Shown: one piece after another, positions 33,693 through 43,633 of the stretch
Layout: every line of letters starts with the position of its first letter
Position numbering within the stretch: the first letter of the stretch is position 1
DNA from: Janthinobacterium sp. 1_2014MBL_MicDiv
Lineage (GTDB): Bacteria > Pseudomonadota > Gammaproteobacteria > Burkholderiales > Burkholderiaceae_D
Length of the DNA: 64,000 nucleotides
Direction of reading: 5' to 3'
Assembly (NCBI RefSeq): GCF_001865675.1
Contig: NZ_CP011319.1
Coordinates: 62,001 to 126,000 of the forward strand
Made by a program: the position numbers and the translations under genes
The notes under the pieces: generated by a model
The model's input: the letters and a program-made list of their open reading frames with translations, nothing else
Database searches by the model: none
Told to the model about the DNA's origin: nothing

Positions 33693-34745
33693 ATGTTAGT
33701 AGTACGCGCCATCAACGCCAACGACCTCGATGCCCTGTATGGCCTGGCCAGCCAGGTCGGCACCGGCATGACCACCCTCAAGCCGGACATGAAAATGCTG
33801 GGCGACCGCCTGGCCATCGCCTGCGCCTCGTTCGCCGAAACCATCCCGCCCGAAAAGCGCGACTACATGTTCGTCATGGAGGATACCGACACGGGCCGCC
33901 TGGCCGGCGTGTGCGCGATCAAGGGCGCCGTGGGCCTGGAAGAACCGTTTTATAACTATCGCATCGGCACCCTCGTGCATTCGAGCCGCGAGCTCGACGT
34001 GTTTACGCGGATGGAAACGCTGTACCTGTCGAACGACCTGACGGGCAGCACGGAACTGTGCTCGCTGTTCCTGCACCCCGATTACCGCAGCGGCAACAAC
34101 GGCAAGCTGCTGTCGAAAAGCCGCTTTCTCTTCATCGCCCAGTTCCCGCACCTGTTCACGGAAAAGCTGATCGCCGAAATGCGCGGCTACCAGGCGCCGG
34201 ACGGCAGCTCGCCATTTTATGAGGGCCTGGGACGCCACTTCTTCAAGATGGATTTCCACCACGTCGACGATTTGACGAGCCTGGGAAAAAAATCCTTCAT
34301 CGCCGAGCTGATGCCGCGCCAGCCCATGTACGTGGCCTACCTGCCCGACGAAGCGCAGGAAGTCATCGGCAAGGTGCATCTGAGCACGGCGCCCGCGCGC
34401 CGCCTGCTGGAGCAGGAAGGCTTGCACTTCGAAGGCTATGTCGACATTTTCGACGCCGGTCCCGTGCTGCAGGCGCGCGTCTCCGAGCTGCGCGCCATGC
34501 GCGACAGCATGCTGGCCGTTCTCGATGCCGGGGCGGCGCCTGAAGCCTGTGGCGACCTTGCCCAGGCCGAACCATACCTGGTGTCGAACACCGACCTGAA
34601 AGATTTCCGCATGATCGTCACCGGCGCCAATCCGCATAGCGGCAAGATCGCGCTGGACGACGCCGAACTGCACCTGCTGCGTAGCCACAACGGCGACACC
34701 GTGCGCACGCTGTCACTCAACCCGAGGAAGCATCCCCATGTCTAA
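33693..34745 (+). CDS. aruG: Arginine N-succinyltransferase, beta subunit (AruG-like)
   Basis: A 350-residue second AstA-family protein beginning MLVVRAINANDLDALYGLAS. It keeps the family blocks LSNDLTGSTELCSLFLHPDY and GRHFFKMDFHHVDDL. It is expected to pair with the preceding subunit to form the active succinyltransferase; single-subunit AstA as in E. coli is most like this member. Ribosome site AAGGGAG precedes ATG 33693. Its last 8 bases overlap the astD start. Confidence 0.93.
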   Translation: MLVVRAINANDLDALYGLASQVGTGMTTLKPDMKMLGDRLAIACASFAETIPPEKRDYMFVMEDTDTGRLAGVCAIKGAVGLEEPFYNYRIGTLVHSSRELDVFTRMETLYLSNDLTGSTELCSLFLHPDYRSGNNGKLLSKSRFLFIAQFPHLFTEKLIAEMRGYQAPDGSSPFYEGLGRHFFKMDFHHVDDLTSLGKKSFIAELMPRQPMYVAYLPDEAQEVIGKVHLSTAPARRLLEQEGLHFEGYVDIFDAGPVLQARVSELRAMRDSMLAVLDAGAAPEACGDLAQAEPYLVSNTDLKDFRMIVTGANPHSGKIALDDAELHLLRSHNGDTVRTLSLNPRKHPHV

Positions 34746-36219
34746 TGTGAATACCACGCAATCGAACTTCATCAACGGCGCCTGGCTGCCAGGCACGGGC
34801 CGCGAACTGCTCACCATCGATCCGTCGAACGGCAAGCAGACCTGGGCCAGCCTGGAAGCGACGCCAACGCAGGTTGAACAGGCTTGCCAGGCGGCCCGCG
34901 CCGCCTTTGAAGCATGGGCCGACACGCCCGTCGAAGAGCGCATCGCCATCTGCGTGCGCTTTCGCGAACTGCTGAAGGAACATGCCGAAGCGCTGGCGCT
35001 CCTGATCTCGGAAGAAGTGGGCAAGCCTTTGTGGGAATCGCGCACGGAAGTGGCCACCATGGCCAACAAGATCGATATCTCGGTGCAGTCGTATCACGCG
35101 CGCACCGGTGTCACGCAAAGCAAGATCGCCGATGGCGATGCCGTGCTGCGTCACCGCCCGCATGGCGTGTTCGGCGTCTTTGGTCCGTACAACTTCCCCG
35201 GCCACCTGCCGAACGGCCATATCGTGCCAGCCCTGATCGCCGGTAACACCATCGTCTTCAAGCCCAGCGAATACGCACCGCGCAGTGCCATCAAAACCGT
35301 GCAGCTGTGGCAGCAGGCGGGCTTGCCGAACGGCGTCGTCAACCTCGTCAACGGCGGGCGCGACACGGGCGTGGCCCTGGGCGCGAATGCGCACCTCGAC
35401 GGCGTACTGTTTACGGGTTCCTGCCAGACGGGCATCAGCCTGCACCGCCAGTTCGGCGGCCAGCCGGGCAAGATGCTGGCGCTGGAAATGGGCGGCAATA
35501 ACGCTTTGGTGGTGTGGGACGTGAAAGACGTGGACGCCGCCGTGCACCACGCGATCTTCTCCGCCTTTGTCTCGGCCGGCCAGCGCTGCACGTGCGCGCG
35601 CCGCCTGGTGGTGCAGGACAATGCCGCCGGCGCCGCCTTTGTCGCGCGCCTGGTGGAAGTGGCGGCAAAACTGGGCATCGGCGCTTCCGACGCCCAGCCG
35701 CAGCCGTTCATGGGCCCGGTCGTATCGAGCGCCGTGGCCGCGCGCCTGGTGCAGGCGCAGGCGGACATGGTGGCCAAGGGCGGCACCACCCTGCTGCAGA
35801 TGCGCCAGCTGAATCCCGAGGCCGGGTTTGTGACGGCCGGTATCGTCGACGTCACCAACGCCAGCGGTATTCCCGACGAGGAGTGGTTCGGCCCCTTGCT
35901 GCAGGTGATACGCGTGGCTGATTTCAACGCCGCCCTGAAGGTCGCCAACGCCACCGAATTCGGCCTGGCCGCCGCGCTGCTGTCCGATGATCCGGCCCTG
36001 TGGCAAACCTTCCAGGTACGCGCGCGCGCCGGCATCGTCAACTGGAACCGTCCGACCACGGGCGCGGCCAGCACGGCGCCGTTCGGCGGTATCGGCAAGT
36101 CGGGCAACCACCGTCCGAGCGCGTACTACGCGGCCGATTACTGCGCCTATCCGGTCGCCTCGATCGAGAACGGCGCCCTGGAAATGCCGGCCAAGCTGTC
36201 GCCCGGCCTGAATTTTTAA
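34738..36219 (+). CDS. astD: Succinylglutamate-semialdehyde dehydrogenase
   Basis: A 493-residue NAD-dependent aldehyde dehydrogenase, step 4 of the pathway: succinylglutamate semialdehyde to succinylglutamate. The catalytic Cys284 lies in AGQRCTCARR and the general base Glu250 in LALEMGGNNAL; the NAD-binding block is NGHIVPALIAGNTIVFKPSE. Length is typical of AstD. The ATG overlaps the aruG stop by 8 bases, so translation is coupled. Confidence 0.95.
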   Translation: MSNVNTTQSNFINGAWLPGTGRELLTIDPSNGKQTWASLEATPTQVEQACQAARAAFEAWADTPVEERIAICVRFRELLKEHAEALALLISEEVGKPLWESRTEVATMANKIDISVQSYHARTGVTQSKIADGDAVLRHRPHGVFGVFGPYNFPGHLPNGHIVPALIAGNTIVFKPSEYAPRSAIKTVQLWQQAGLPNGVVNLVNGGRDTGVALGANAHLDGVLFTGSCQTGISLHRQFGGQPGKMLALEMGGNNALVVWDVKDVDAAVHHAIFSAFVSAGQRCTCARRLVVQDNAAGAAFVARLVEVAAKLGIGASDAQPQPFMGPVVSSAVAARLVQAQADMVAKGGTTLLQMRQLNPEAGFVTAGIVDVTNASGIPDEEWFGPLLQVIRVADFNAALKVANATEFGLAAALLSDDPALWQTFQVRARAGIVNWNRPTTGAASTAPFGGIGKSGNHRPSAYYAADYCAYPVASIENGALEMPAKLSPGLNF

Positions 36220-36243
36220 GTTTAAGGTTTATAAGGAATACCC

Positions 36244-37584
36244 ATGCACAGCACGCGCGAATACAACTTTGACGGCCTGGTGGGCCCATCGCATAACTAT
36301 GCGGGGCTCTCGTTCGGCAACGTGGCCTCGTTCAGCAATGTGAAAAGCGCTTCGAATCCGAAGCAGGCCGCCTTGCAGGGCCTGGCCAAGATGCGCGCGC
36401 TGGCCGCGCGCGGCTTTGCACAGGCCTTGCTGCCGCCGCAGGACCGTCCGAATTTCTGCCTGCTGCGCTCAATCGGCTTTACCGGCAGCGATGCGGAGGT
36501 ATTGGCGCGCGCGTACAAGGAATCGCCCGTCATCCTCGCGTGCGCGTATTCCGCTTCGCCCATGTGGACGGCGAACGCCGCCACGGTCAGCCCGTCGGCC
36601 GACACGCAGGATGGGCGCGTGCATTTCACGGCCGCCAACCTGAATAACAAGCTGCACCGCGCCTTCGAGCATGCGCAGTCGGCGCGCAGCCTGCGCGCCA
36701 TTTTCAAGGACGACAAGCACTTCGCCGTGCACGATGCGCTGCCGTCGACGCCCGCCTTTGGCGACGAGGGCGCGGCCAACCACACGCGCCTGGGCGCGGG
36801 CCACGGCGCGCCATCGGTTGAATTGTTCGTGTATGGTCGCGTGGAGTTCGACCCGTCGGCCCCGAGTCCGAAGCGCTACCCGGCGCGCCAGACCCTGGAA
36901 GCGTCGCAAGCCGTGGCGCGCCTGCATGGCCTGGACGCGAAGCGCACCGTGTACGTGCAGCAGAACCCGGACGTGATCGACCAGGGTGTGTTCCACAACG
37001 ACGTCATCGCCGTCGGCAACGGCAATGTGCTGTTTTATCACGAGCAGGCGTTTGCCGATGAAGAGGCGAGCCTGTCGCAGCTGCACCGCGCCGTCGCCGG
37101 CACGGGAGCGGACCTGCAGGCGCTGCGCGTGGACACGGGCCAGGTGCCGATCGCGGACGCCGTCAGCAGCTACCTGTTCAACAGCCAGCTGCTGACGAAG
37201 GAAGACGGCAGGATGGCGTTGGTGATTCCGCAGGAGTGCCAGGAAAACCGCGCCGTGTCGCGCTACCTGGCAAGCCTGGTGGCCAGCGGCGGCCCCGTCG
37301 ATGAACTGATTCATTTCGACCTGCGCCAGAGCATGCGCAACGGCGGCGGGCCCGCCTGCCTGCGCTTGCGCGTGGCGTTGACGGAAAACGAAGCGCGCGC
37401 CATGCACCAGGGCGTGATCATGACGGAAGCGCTGTACCATCGGCTGGTGCAATGGGTGGAGAAGCACTACCGCGACCACCTGGAACCGAGCGACCTGGCC
37501 GACCCGCAGCTGGCGCTGGAAGTGCATGCGGCGCTTGAAGAATTGACGATCATCCTCAACTTACCTGGATTGTACGACTTGTAG
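36244..37584 (+). CDS. astB: N-succinylarginine dihydrolase
   Basis: A 446-residue enzyme for step 2: succinylarginine to succinylornithine, 2 NH3 and CO2. It belongs to the amidinotransferase/dihydrolase fold. Blocks include NFDGLVGPSHNYAGLSFGNVA (shown in part), QNPDVIDQGVFHNDVIAVGN with a catalytic histidine, and the nucleophile cysteine in NGGGPACLRLRV. AAGGA precedes the ATG. A 148-bp gap follows before the dehydrogenase gene. Confidence 0.95.
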   Translation: MHSTREYNFDGLVGPSHNYAGLSFGNVASFSNVKSASNPKQAALQGLAKMRALAARGFAQALLPPQDRPNFCLLRSIGFTGSDAEVLARAYKESPVILACAYSASPMWTANAATVSPSADTQDGRVHFTAANLNNKLHRAFEHAQSARSLRAIFKDDKHFAVHDALPSTPAFGDEGAANHTRLGAGHGAPSVELFVYGRVEFDPSAPSPKRYPARQTLEASQAVARLHGLDAKRTVYVQQNPDVIDQGVFHNDVIAVGNGNVLFYHEQAFADEEASLSQLHRAVAGTGADLQALRVDTGQVPIADAVSSYLFNSQLLTKEDGRMALVIPQECQENRAVSRYLASLVASGGPVDELIHFDLRQSMRNGGGPACLRLRVALTENEARAMHQGVIMTEALYHRLVQWVEKHYRDHLEPSDLADPQLALEVHAALEELTIILNLPGLYDL

Positions 37585-37732
37585 GCGATAGAAAAACACA
37601 CAGAAAATCCGAGACAGACCATCCGTAGCACAGAATTGGACGGGCGACCCCCGTCTCTTGACACCGCTGCCGCGCAGCCACAAGCCCGAACGACAGCGTT
37701 GGACATTCACATTACCGTAATGGAGATGCAAG

Positions 37733-40700
37733 ATGAATCACACGCCACAAGATTTGCGTACACAAACGCTGGAGCTGGTCAACGCAGTGAGCAATGCAGG
37801 CAAGGCGGCAGCGCCGGTCGTGCAGCTGGTGCAGGCATGGCTCGACTCGCTCGACGCCGAAGACCTGGCCGACATCGCGCCCGGCAGCCTGGCGCCGGTA
37901 CTGGTGGACGGTTTTACGCAAGCGGCCAAGCGCACCGGCAGCGGTTGCCAGATCGCCACCCTGCGTTATGCGGATGGCCGTGGCGGCATGGCGAGCGCCT
38001 TGCTGATCCTGAACGAAGACATGCCTTACCTGGTCGACTCCATCGTCATGGCCATGCGCCGCCAGCACCTGGCCGTGCGCGGCGTGATGAACACCGTGCT
38101 GCCCGTGCGCCGCGCCGCTGACGGCAGCGTGGAAGCCGTGCGCCAATCCGGCGATCCGCTCGAATCGTATGTGCTGGTGCTGCTCGGCGAAGAACTGGCG
38201 CCCGACGCGCTGGCCGCGCTGGTCGCCGCCATCGACATGGTGGCGCGCGACGCCTTTGTGGTGCGCCGCGACAGTGCCGTCATGGGCGAGCGCCTGGCGG
38301 CTGTCGCCACGGCCGCATCGCAGCATGGCGAAGAGGGCGCGGAAGTTGCCGCCTTCCTGGAATGGGCCCGCAGCGGCGGCTTTGAAGTCTTCGGCTACGC
38401 CTACTACCGCGTCAAGCCGGGCGTGCGCGAACTGGAACGCGATATCCCGAGCCGCGTCGGCGTGCTGCAGGATACGGCGCACCCTGTGTACGGCACCTGC
38501 CTGGCGAATATCCCGGGCGACTTCGACACCCTGGCCAAGCGCGAATCGGCGCTGTCCATCGTCAAGGCGGACGTGGCAGGCACTCTGCACCGCGACCAGC
38601 AGCTCGACTTCATCGGCGTGCGCGACACGGACGCGCAAGGCGCGATCCTGGGCGAGCATTGCTTCGTCGGCCTGTTCACCCGCGCCGGCAATTCCACCCC
38701 GCTGGCGGCGCTGCCTTTCGCGCGCGGCCGCGTGGCCAAGGTACTGAGCCTGGCCGGCGTGCGCCAGCAGGGCTTCCGCGCCGAGAAATTCCGTGAAATC
38801 CTCGAATCGCTGCCGCGCACCGAAGCGCTGGAAGCGGACCTCGACTGGCTGGCGCAGGTATGCGGCGCCGTCGTCTCGCTGTACAAGCAGCCGCGCACCA
38901 AGGTCTTCGCGCGCCGCGACGTATATGCGCGCCACCTGAACGTGCTGGTGTACCTGCCGCGCGAGCGCTACAGCGCCAGCGTGGCATCGAGCCTGGCGAA
39001 GGCCCTGCAGGCCAGCTCCGGCGCCACGCATGTGAGCACGCAGACCCTGGTGGCCGACGGCCCCCTGGCGCGCGTCTACCTGATCGCCCATGCCGCGCGC
39101 TACCCGCTGGACCTGGAAACGGATATCGAGCAGCCGCTGCTGGGCGTGCTCGATGGCTGGCATAACGGCTTCGCCGCCGTGGCCGACGCCGTGCCCGACG
39201 TGGCACTGCGCACCAGCCTGCGCAAACTCTGCGCCACCCTGCCGCTCGATTACGTGGCCGCCACGGCGCCGGCCGTCGCCTTCCGCGACCTCGACACCAT
39301 CCTGCGCAACACCGACCCGTCGCACGTGGCCGTGCGCATCGAGACGGGCGCCGTCACCACCATCCGCCTGTACTCGGCCAACCGCGTGCCATCGCTGTCG
39401 ACCATCCTGCCGGCCCTGCATAACGCGGGCGTGGCGATCGACCGCGAACAGGCGTATTCGATTTCGCCGGCCGAAGGCACGCGCTATTTCGTCACCAGCC
39501 TGACGGTCGATGCCGCCAGCGCGGCGAAACTGGCGCAGCCATCCGTCGTCGCCGTGGCGCAGGAACTGTTTGCCGCGCTGTTCAACGATGACGCCGAAGA
39601 CGGCCGCCTGAATGGCCTGGTCATCGAAGGCGGCCTGTCGACGCGCGAAGTGCAGCTGGTGCGCGCCTACACCAGCTACTGGCGCCAGACGGGCAGCCGC
39701 TTCTCGGTGCGCTACATCGCCGAAAGCCTGCGCAAGCAGCCGGCCCACGTGAAAGCCCTGGTCGAAGCCTTCCTGCAGCGCTTCGATCCATCGCTGTCCG
39801 ACGCGCAGCATGCGGCGGCCCTGGAAAGCATCGCTGCCATCAAGGCCGGCCTGCCGTCCGTGAACCACGCCGATACCGAGGAAATCCTCGGCGCGCTGGC
39901 CGATTTGATCAGCGCCACGCTGCGCACCAGCTACTTCCAGAACAAGCAGCAGGGCGACAAGATCATCTTCAAGTTCGACACCAGCAGCCTGGCGCTGGTG
40001 CCGGAACCGCGTCCTTACCGCGAGATTTTCGTGTTCTCGCGCCGCTTCGAAGGCGTGCACCTGCGCGGCGGCCCCGTCGCCCGCGGCGGCTTGCGCTGGT
40101 CGGACCGCATGGAAGATTACCGCACCGAGGTGCTGGGCCTCGTCAAGGCGCAGATGGTGAAGAATGCCGTCATCGTGCCGGCCGGCGCGAAGGGCGGTTT
40201 TGTCTGCAAGATGATGCCGAAGGACGCCGTGCGCGAAACCATCGCGGCAGAAGGCGAAGCCGTCTACCGCCTGTTCATTTCCAGCCTGCTGGAAGTGACG
40301 GACAACCGTTCGCTGGGCAATATCGTTCCGCCAGTCGACACCGTGTGCTTCGACGACGCCGATCCTTACCTGGTGGTGGCTGCCGACAAGGGCACGGCCA
40401 CGTTCTCGGACATCGCCAACGGCATCGCCGTGCAGCGCGGTTTCTGGCTCGGTGACGCGTTCGCCTCGGGCGGCTCGAACGGCTACGACCACAAGAAGCT
40501 GGGCATCACGGCCAAGGGAGCGTTCGAAGCCGTGAAACGCCATTTCTATGAAATGGACCACGACCTGAACACGACGCCGATCACCATGGTCGGCGTGGGC
40601 GACATGTCGGGCGACGTGTTCGGCAATGGCGTGCTGTTGTCGCGCCAGCTGAAACTGGTGGCCGCGTTTGACCACCGCCACATCTTCCTCGACCCGACAC

Positions 40701-42460
40701 CGGACGTCGCCGTCTCGTTCGAGGAGCGCGCGCGCCTGTTCGCCTTGCCGCGTTCGTCGTGGGACGACTACAACAAGGGCTTGATTTCGGCCGGCGGCGG
40801 CGTGTATCCGCGCTCCGCACGCACGATCGAGCTGTCGCCGCAGATCCGCGCCGCGCTCGATATTGCAGAGACCTCGCTGGCGCCGGAAGAACTGATGCAC
40901 CGCATCCTGAAGTCGCCCGTGGACCTGTTCTACAACGGCGGCATCGGCACCTACATCAAGGCGTCGACGGAAACCCATGCGCAGGTGAAGGACCGCGCGA
41001 ATGACCATATCCGCGTCAACGGCAATGAGCTGCGCGTGAAGGTCGTGGCCGAAGGCGGCAACCTCGGCGCGACGCAGGCGGGCCGCATCGAGTTCGCGCT
41101 GACGGGCGGTCGCATCTTCACCGATGCGATCGACAACTCGGCCGGCGTGGATTGCTCGGACCATGAAGTCAACGTGAAAATCTGGCTGGACGTGGAAGTC
41201 AACGCCGGCAAGCTGACAGAGGAAGAACGCAACCGCGAGCTGTATGCGATGACGGACGACGTCGAGCGCCTGGTCTTGCGCGACAACACGCAGCAGACGC
41301 ATTTGCTGGTGCGCGAATTGCAGGCGCAGGGCGAGAGCGCCGTGCAGGATGGCTACGCCGCCCTGATCGCCAGCCTGGAAGAAGAGGGCGCCCTGTCGCG
41401 CGAACTGGAACAGCTGCCGTCGGTGGCCGAACTGGCGCGCCGCAAGGCCGACGGCCGTGGCCTGACCACGCCGGAGCTGGCGGTGGTGATCGCCAACGTG
41501 AAGAACCGCTTCAAGCGCATCCTGTCCGCGCTGCCGCTGACGGATGCAACGTGGGCCGAGCCGGTGCTGAAACCCTACTTCCCGTCCTTGCTGGTGGAAA
41601 CCCGTTCTGCGCTCGACCACCCGCTGGCCAACGCCATCCTGGCGACCGTGCTGGCCAATGAAGTGATCAACCGCTGCGGCCCGCTGATGATCCGCAACCT
41701 GGCGGCGGAACATGGCGTCGACGAGTCGGCCGTGATCCTGGCCTGGGGCCAGGCCTGGGTGGCGCTGAACCTGGCGCCCGTGTTCGACGCGCTCGATGCC
41801 GATGCCCTGACGATTCCACGCGAAGTATCGATCAAGGTCGATGCGCAGACGCGCGTGCTGCAGCAAACCATGATCGCCGGCGTGCTGTCAGTGCCGGCCG
41901 AGCAGCTGCGCGGCGCCGGCCTGGCCGAGCTGACCCGCCTGTTTGGCGCGGAATCGAAGCGCGAACTGCTGCAAGCCGTCGGCATCAAGTCCGAAGCGGC
42001 GCTGGTGCCGGGCCTGAAGCCGGCATTCGTGCAGGCGTGGGATGCGGTCGATGCGCTGGAAGTCGTCGCCGGCTTCCTGTTCCCGGCCTTGTCCGTGCCG
42101 CGTCCTGCCTCGATGGACCTGGCGGCCTTCCTGCAACTGGGCCTGGCCCTGCGCAGCCAGGCCGGCATCGACACCTTGGAACGCGGCCTGAAGCTGGCGG
42201 CGCAAGGCAAGTCGCAGGAACAGCTGCGCAACTACGCGCAGCAAGCCCTGCGCCGCACGCAACAGCGCCTGCTGACGCAAGTGCTGGCGCGCGCCGAGCA
42301 AGGCAATGCGGGCCAGGCCGTCGATGCGGTGACGGGCGCGCTGGGCCTGTCGGCCTATGTGGCGGCAACGGAACTGGAGCAAGCCATGCTGGACGTATGG
42401 ACGCTCTCCGAAGCCGTGAATAAAATCACGGCGAAAGCCCCAGCGGAAGCGGCGGTGTAA
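37733..42460 (+). CDS. gdhB: NAD-specific glutamate dehydrogenase, giant (~180 kDa) class
   Basis: A 1575-residue catabolic glutamate dehydrogenase of the L-GDH180 class: glutamate + NAD gives 2-oxoglutarate + NH4 + NADH. The long N-terminal region carries ACT-like regulatory parts (e.g. YLVDSIVMAMRRQHLAVRGV). The catalytic core shows GGPVARGGLRWSDRMEDYRT, VPAGAKGGFVCK and the Rossmann turn GVGDMSGDVFGNGVL, and a C-terminal helical extension ends the protein. In P. aeruginosa the equivalent enzyme is arginine-induced through ArgR. Here it lies physically inside the ast cluster, between astB and astE. Its TAA overlaps the astE start (TAATG). The symbol follows P. aeruginosa. Confidence 0.94.
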   Translation: MNHTPQDLRTQTLELVNAVSNAGKAAAPVVQLVQAWLDSLDAEDLADIAPGSLAPVLVDGFTQAAKRTGSGCQIATLRYADGRGGMASALLILNEDMPYLVDSIVMAMRRQHLAVRGVMNTVLPVRRAADGSVEAVRQSGDPLESYVLVLLGEELAPDALAALVAAIDMVARDAFVVRRDSAVMGERLAAVATAASQHGEEGAEVAAFLEWARSGGFEVFGYAYYRVKPGVRELERDIPSRVGVLQDTAHPVYGTCLANIPGDFDTLAKRESALSIVKADVAGTLHRDQQLDFIGVRDTDAQGAILGEHCFVGLFTRAGNSTPLAALPFARGRVAKVLSLAGVRQQGFRAEKFREILESLPRTEALEADLDWLAQVCGAVVSLYKQPRTKVFARRDVYARHLNVLVYLPRERYSASVASSLAKALQASSGATHVSTQTLVADGPLARVYLIAHAARYPLDLETDIEQPLLGVLDGWHNGFAAVADAVPDVALRTSLRKLCATLPLDYVAATAPAVAFRDLDTILRNTDPSHVAVRIETGAVTTIRLYSANRVPSLSTILPALHNAGVAIDREQAYSISPAEGTRYFVTSLTVDAASAAKLAQPSVVAVAQELFAALFNDDAEDGRLNGLVIEGGLSTREVQLVRAYTSYWRQTGSRFSVRYIAESLRKQPAHVKALVEAFLQRFDPSLSDAQHAAALESIAAIKAGLPSVNHADTEEILGALADLISATLRTSYFQNKQQGDKIIFKFDTSSLALVPEPRPYREIFVFSRRFEGVHLRGGPVARGGLRWSDRMEDYRTEVLGLVKAQMVKNAVIVPAGAKGGFVCKMMPKDAVRETIAAEGEAVYRLFISSLLEVTDNRSLGNIVPPVDTVCFDDADPYLVVAADKGTATFSDIANGIAVQRGFWLGDAFASGGSNGYDHKKLGITAKGAFEAVKRHFYEMDHDLNTTPITMVGVGDMSGDVFGNGVLLSRQLKLVAAFDHRHIFLDPTPDVAVSFEERARLFALPRSSWDDYNKGLISAGGGVYPRSARTIELSPQIRAALDIAETSLAPEELMHRILKSPVDLFYNGGIGTYIKASTETHAQVKDRANDHIRVNGNELRVKVVAEGGNLGATQAGRIEFALTGGRIFTDAIDNSAGVDCSDHEVNVKIWLDVEVNAGKLTEEERNRELYAMTDDVERLVLRDNTQQTHLLVRELQAQGESAVQDGYAALIASLEEEGALSRELEQLPSVAELARRKADGRGLTTPELAVVIANVKNRFKRILSALPLTDATWAEPVLKPYFPSLLVETRSALDHPLANAILATVLANEVINRCGPLMIRNLAAEHGVDESAVILAWGQAWVALNLAPVFDALDADALTIPREVSIKVDAQTRVLQQTMIAGVLSVPAEQLRGAGLAELTRLFGAESKRELLQAVGIKSEAALVPGLKPAFVQAWDAVDALEVVAGFLFPALSVPRPASMDLAAFLQLGLALRSQAGIDTLERGLKLAAQGKSQEQLRNYAQQALRRTQQRLLTQVLARAEQGNAGQAVDAVTGALGLSAYVAATELEQAMLDVWTLSEAVNKITAKAPAEAAV

Positions 42461-43485
42461 TGACGCAAGCAGCAACACAAGGAGCAGCGCAGGCCGTACC
42501 GGGCGCCGGCGGCTTGCCGCCGGCCGTGCAGGCGCTGGCGCAAGCCGATTTCAGCGCCGTGGCGCAGCTGTTCGCCAACGCCGGTTTCACGGTGGCCTTG
42601 CCTTCGCCCGGCATGCTGCAGGTGCGCAAGCCGGGCGAAGGCCGCGCCAGCGTGGCCGTCTCGGTGGGCGTGCATGGCGACGAGACGGGGCCGATCGAAG
42701 TGCTGGCGCATCTGCTCGACGCCCTGTCGCGCGATGCGTCGGCACTGGCCGTCGACCTGCTCGTCTGCGTGGGCAACGTCGATGCGATCCGGGCCGGCAA
42801 GCGTTTCATCGACGCCGACCTCAATCGCATGTTCCGCCCCGTGCGGGGGAGCCTGGCGCAGGCGGCGGAAAGCGCGCGCGCCGATGAAATGATCGCCGCC
42901 ACGGCAGCGTTCTTCGGCGCGGCCGGCCCCGTGCGCTGGCACCTGGATTTGCACACGGCCATCCGTCCTTCCGTGTATCCGACGTTCGCCATCGTGCCGG
43001 ACCTGGTGGCCGACGACGCCAAGGCGCAGCTGATAGCCTGGCTGGGCCAGGCGGCCATCGGCGCCATCATCATGAACCCGCAGTCGGCCGGCACCTACAG
43101 CTATTATTCGGCCGAGCATTTCGGCGCGGCCGCCAGCACGGTGGAGCTGGGCCGCGTGGGCACTCTGGGGCAGAACGACTTGTCCCTGTTCGACGACGTG
43201 TCGCGCGCGCTGGACGGCTTGCTGCGCGGCCTGCCGGCGCAACCCGTCAAGGCGGCGCCGCACGTGTTCAAGGTGGCGCAGGAAATCATCAAGCATAGCG
43301 ATGAATTCCGCATGGCCTTCGACCGCAGCACGCAAAACTTCACGTCGCTGCCGCAGCATGCCGTGATCGCCAGCGATGGCGAGCATGTCTATACGGTGCA
43401 GCATGCGGAAGAGCTGGTGGTGTTTCCGAATCCCGACGTGCGCGTGGGCTTGCGCGCGGGATTGATGGTGGTACGTACCTCCTGA
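42460..43485 (+). CDS. astE: Succinylglutamate desuccinylase
   Basis: A 341-residue zinc carboxypeptidase-like enzyme, the last AST step: succinylglutamate to succinate + glutamate. The zinc motif is H72-GDE75 in VGVHGDETGP, with the third ligand His165 in HLDLHTAIRP and catalytic Glu229 in STVELGRVG. The start codon overlaps the gdhB stop (TAATG), so its synthesis is coupled to the dehydrogenase. A GNRA-type terminator follows 25 bases after the stop and ends the island. Confidence 0.94.
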   Translation: MTQAATQGAAQAVPGAGGLPPAVQALAQADFSAVAQLFANAGFTVALPSPGMLQVRKPGEGRASVAVSVGVHGDETGPIEVLAHLLDALSRDASALAVDLLVCVGNVDAIRAGKRFIDADLNRMFRPVRGSLAQAAESARADEMIAATAAFFGAAGPVRWHLDLHTAIRPSVYPTFAIVPDLVADDAKAQLIAWLGQAAIGAIIMNPQSAGTYSYYSAEHFGAAASTVELGRVGTLGQNDLSLFDDVSRALDGLLRGLPAQPVKAAPHVFKVAQEIIKHSDEFRMAFDRSTQNFTSLPQHAVIASDGEHVYTVQHAEELVVFPNPDVRVGLRAGLMVVRTS

Positions 43486-43510
43486 GTGTCCGGCCAAGAC
43501 ACTGCATCAG

Positions 43511-43544
43511 GCGCCAGCCGGGGAAACCCGCCTGGCGCTTTTTT
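43511..43544 (+). terminator. Intrinsic terminator after astE
   Basis: Stem GCGCCAG/CTGGCGC, a C-C mismatch, then CGGG/CCCG capped by a GAAA loop and followed by six T. It marks the end of the arginine catabolic transcript. Confidence 0.9.
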
Positions 43545-43633
43545 CATGAAAAAAATGCCGCACAGAAATAATTATCCATTAGGCAATCATCTGGGCTAAA
43601 ATATTTGCCCTTTTGCAATTCTTTGGATCGATC

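Noticed and set aside
37712..41866. Very long open frame (about 1384 codons) antisense to gdhB
   Set aside because: It mirrors the codon pattern of the secure dehydrogenase gene (GC-rich third positions remove stops on the other strand), has His/Arg/Gln-rich composition and no domain.
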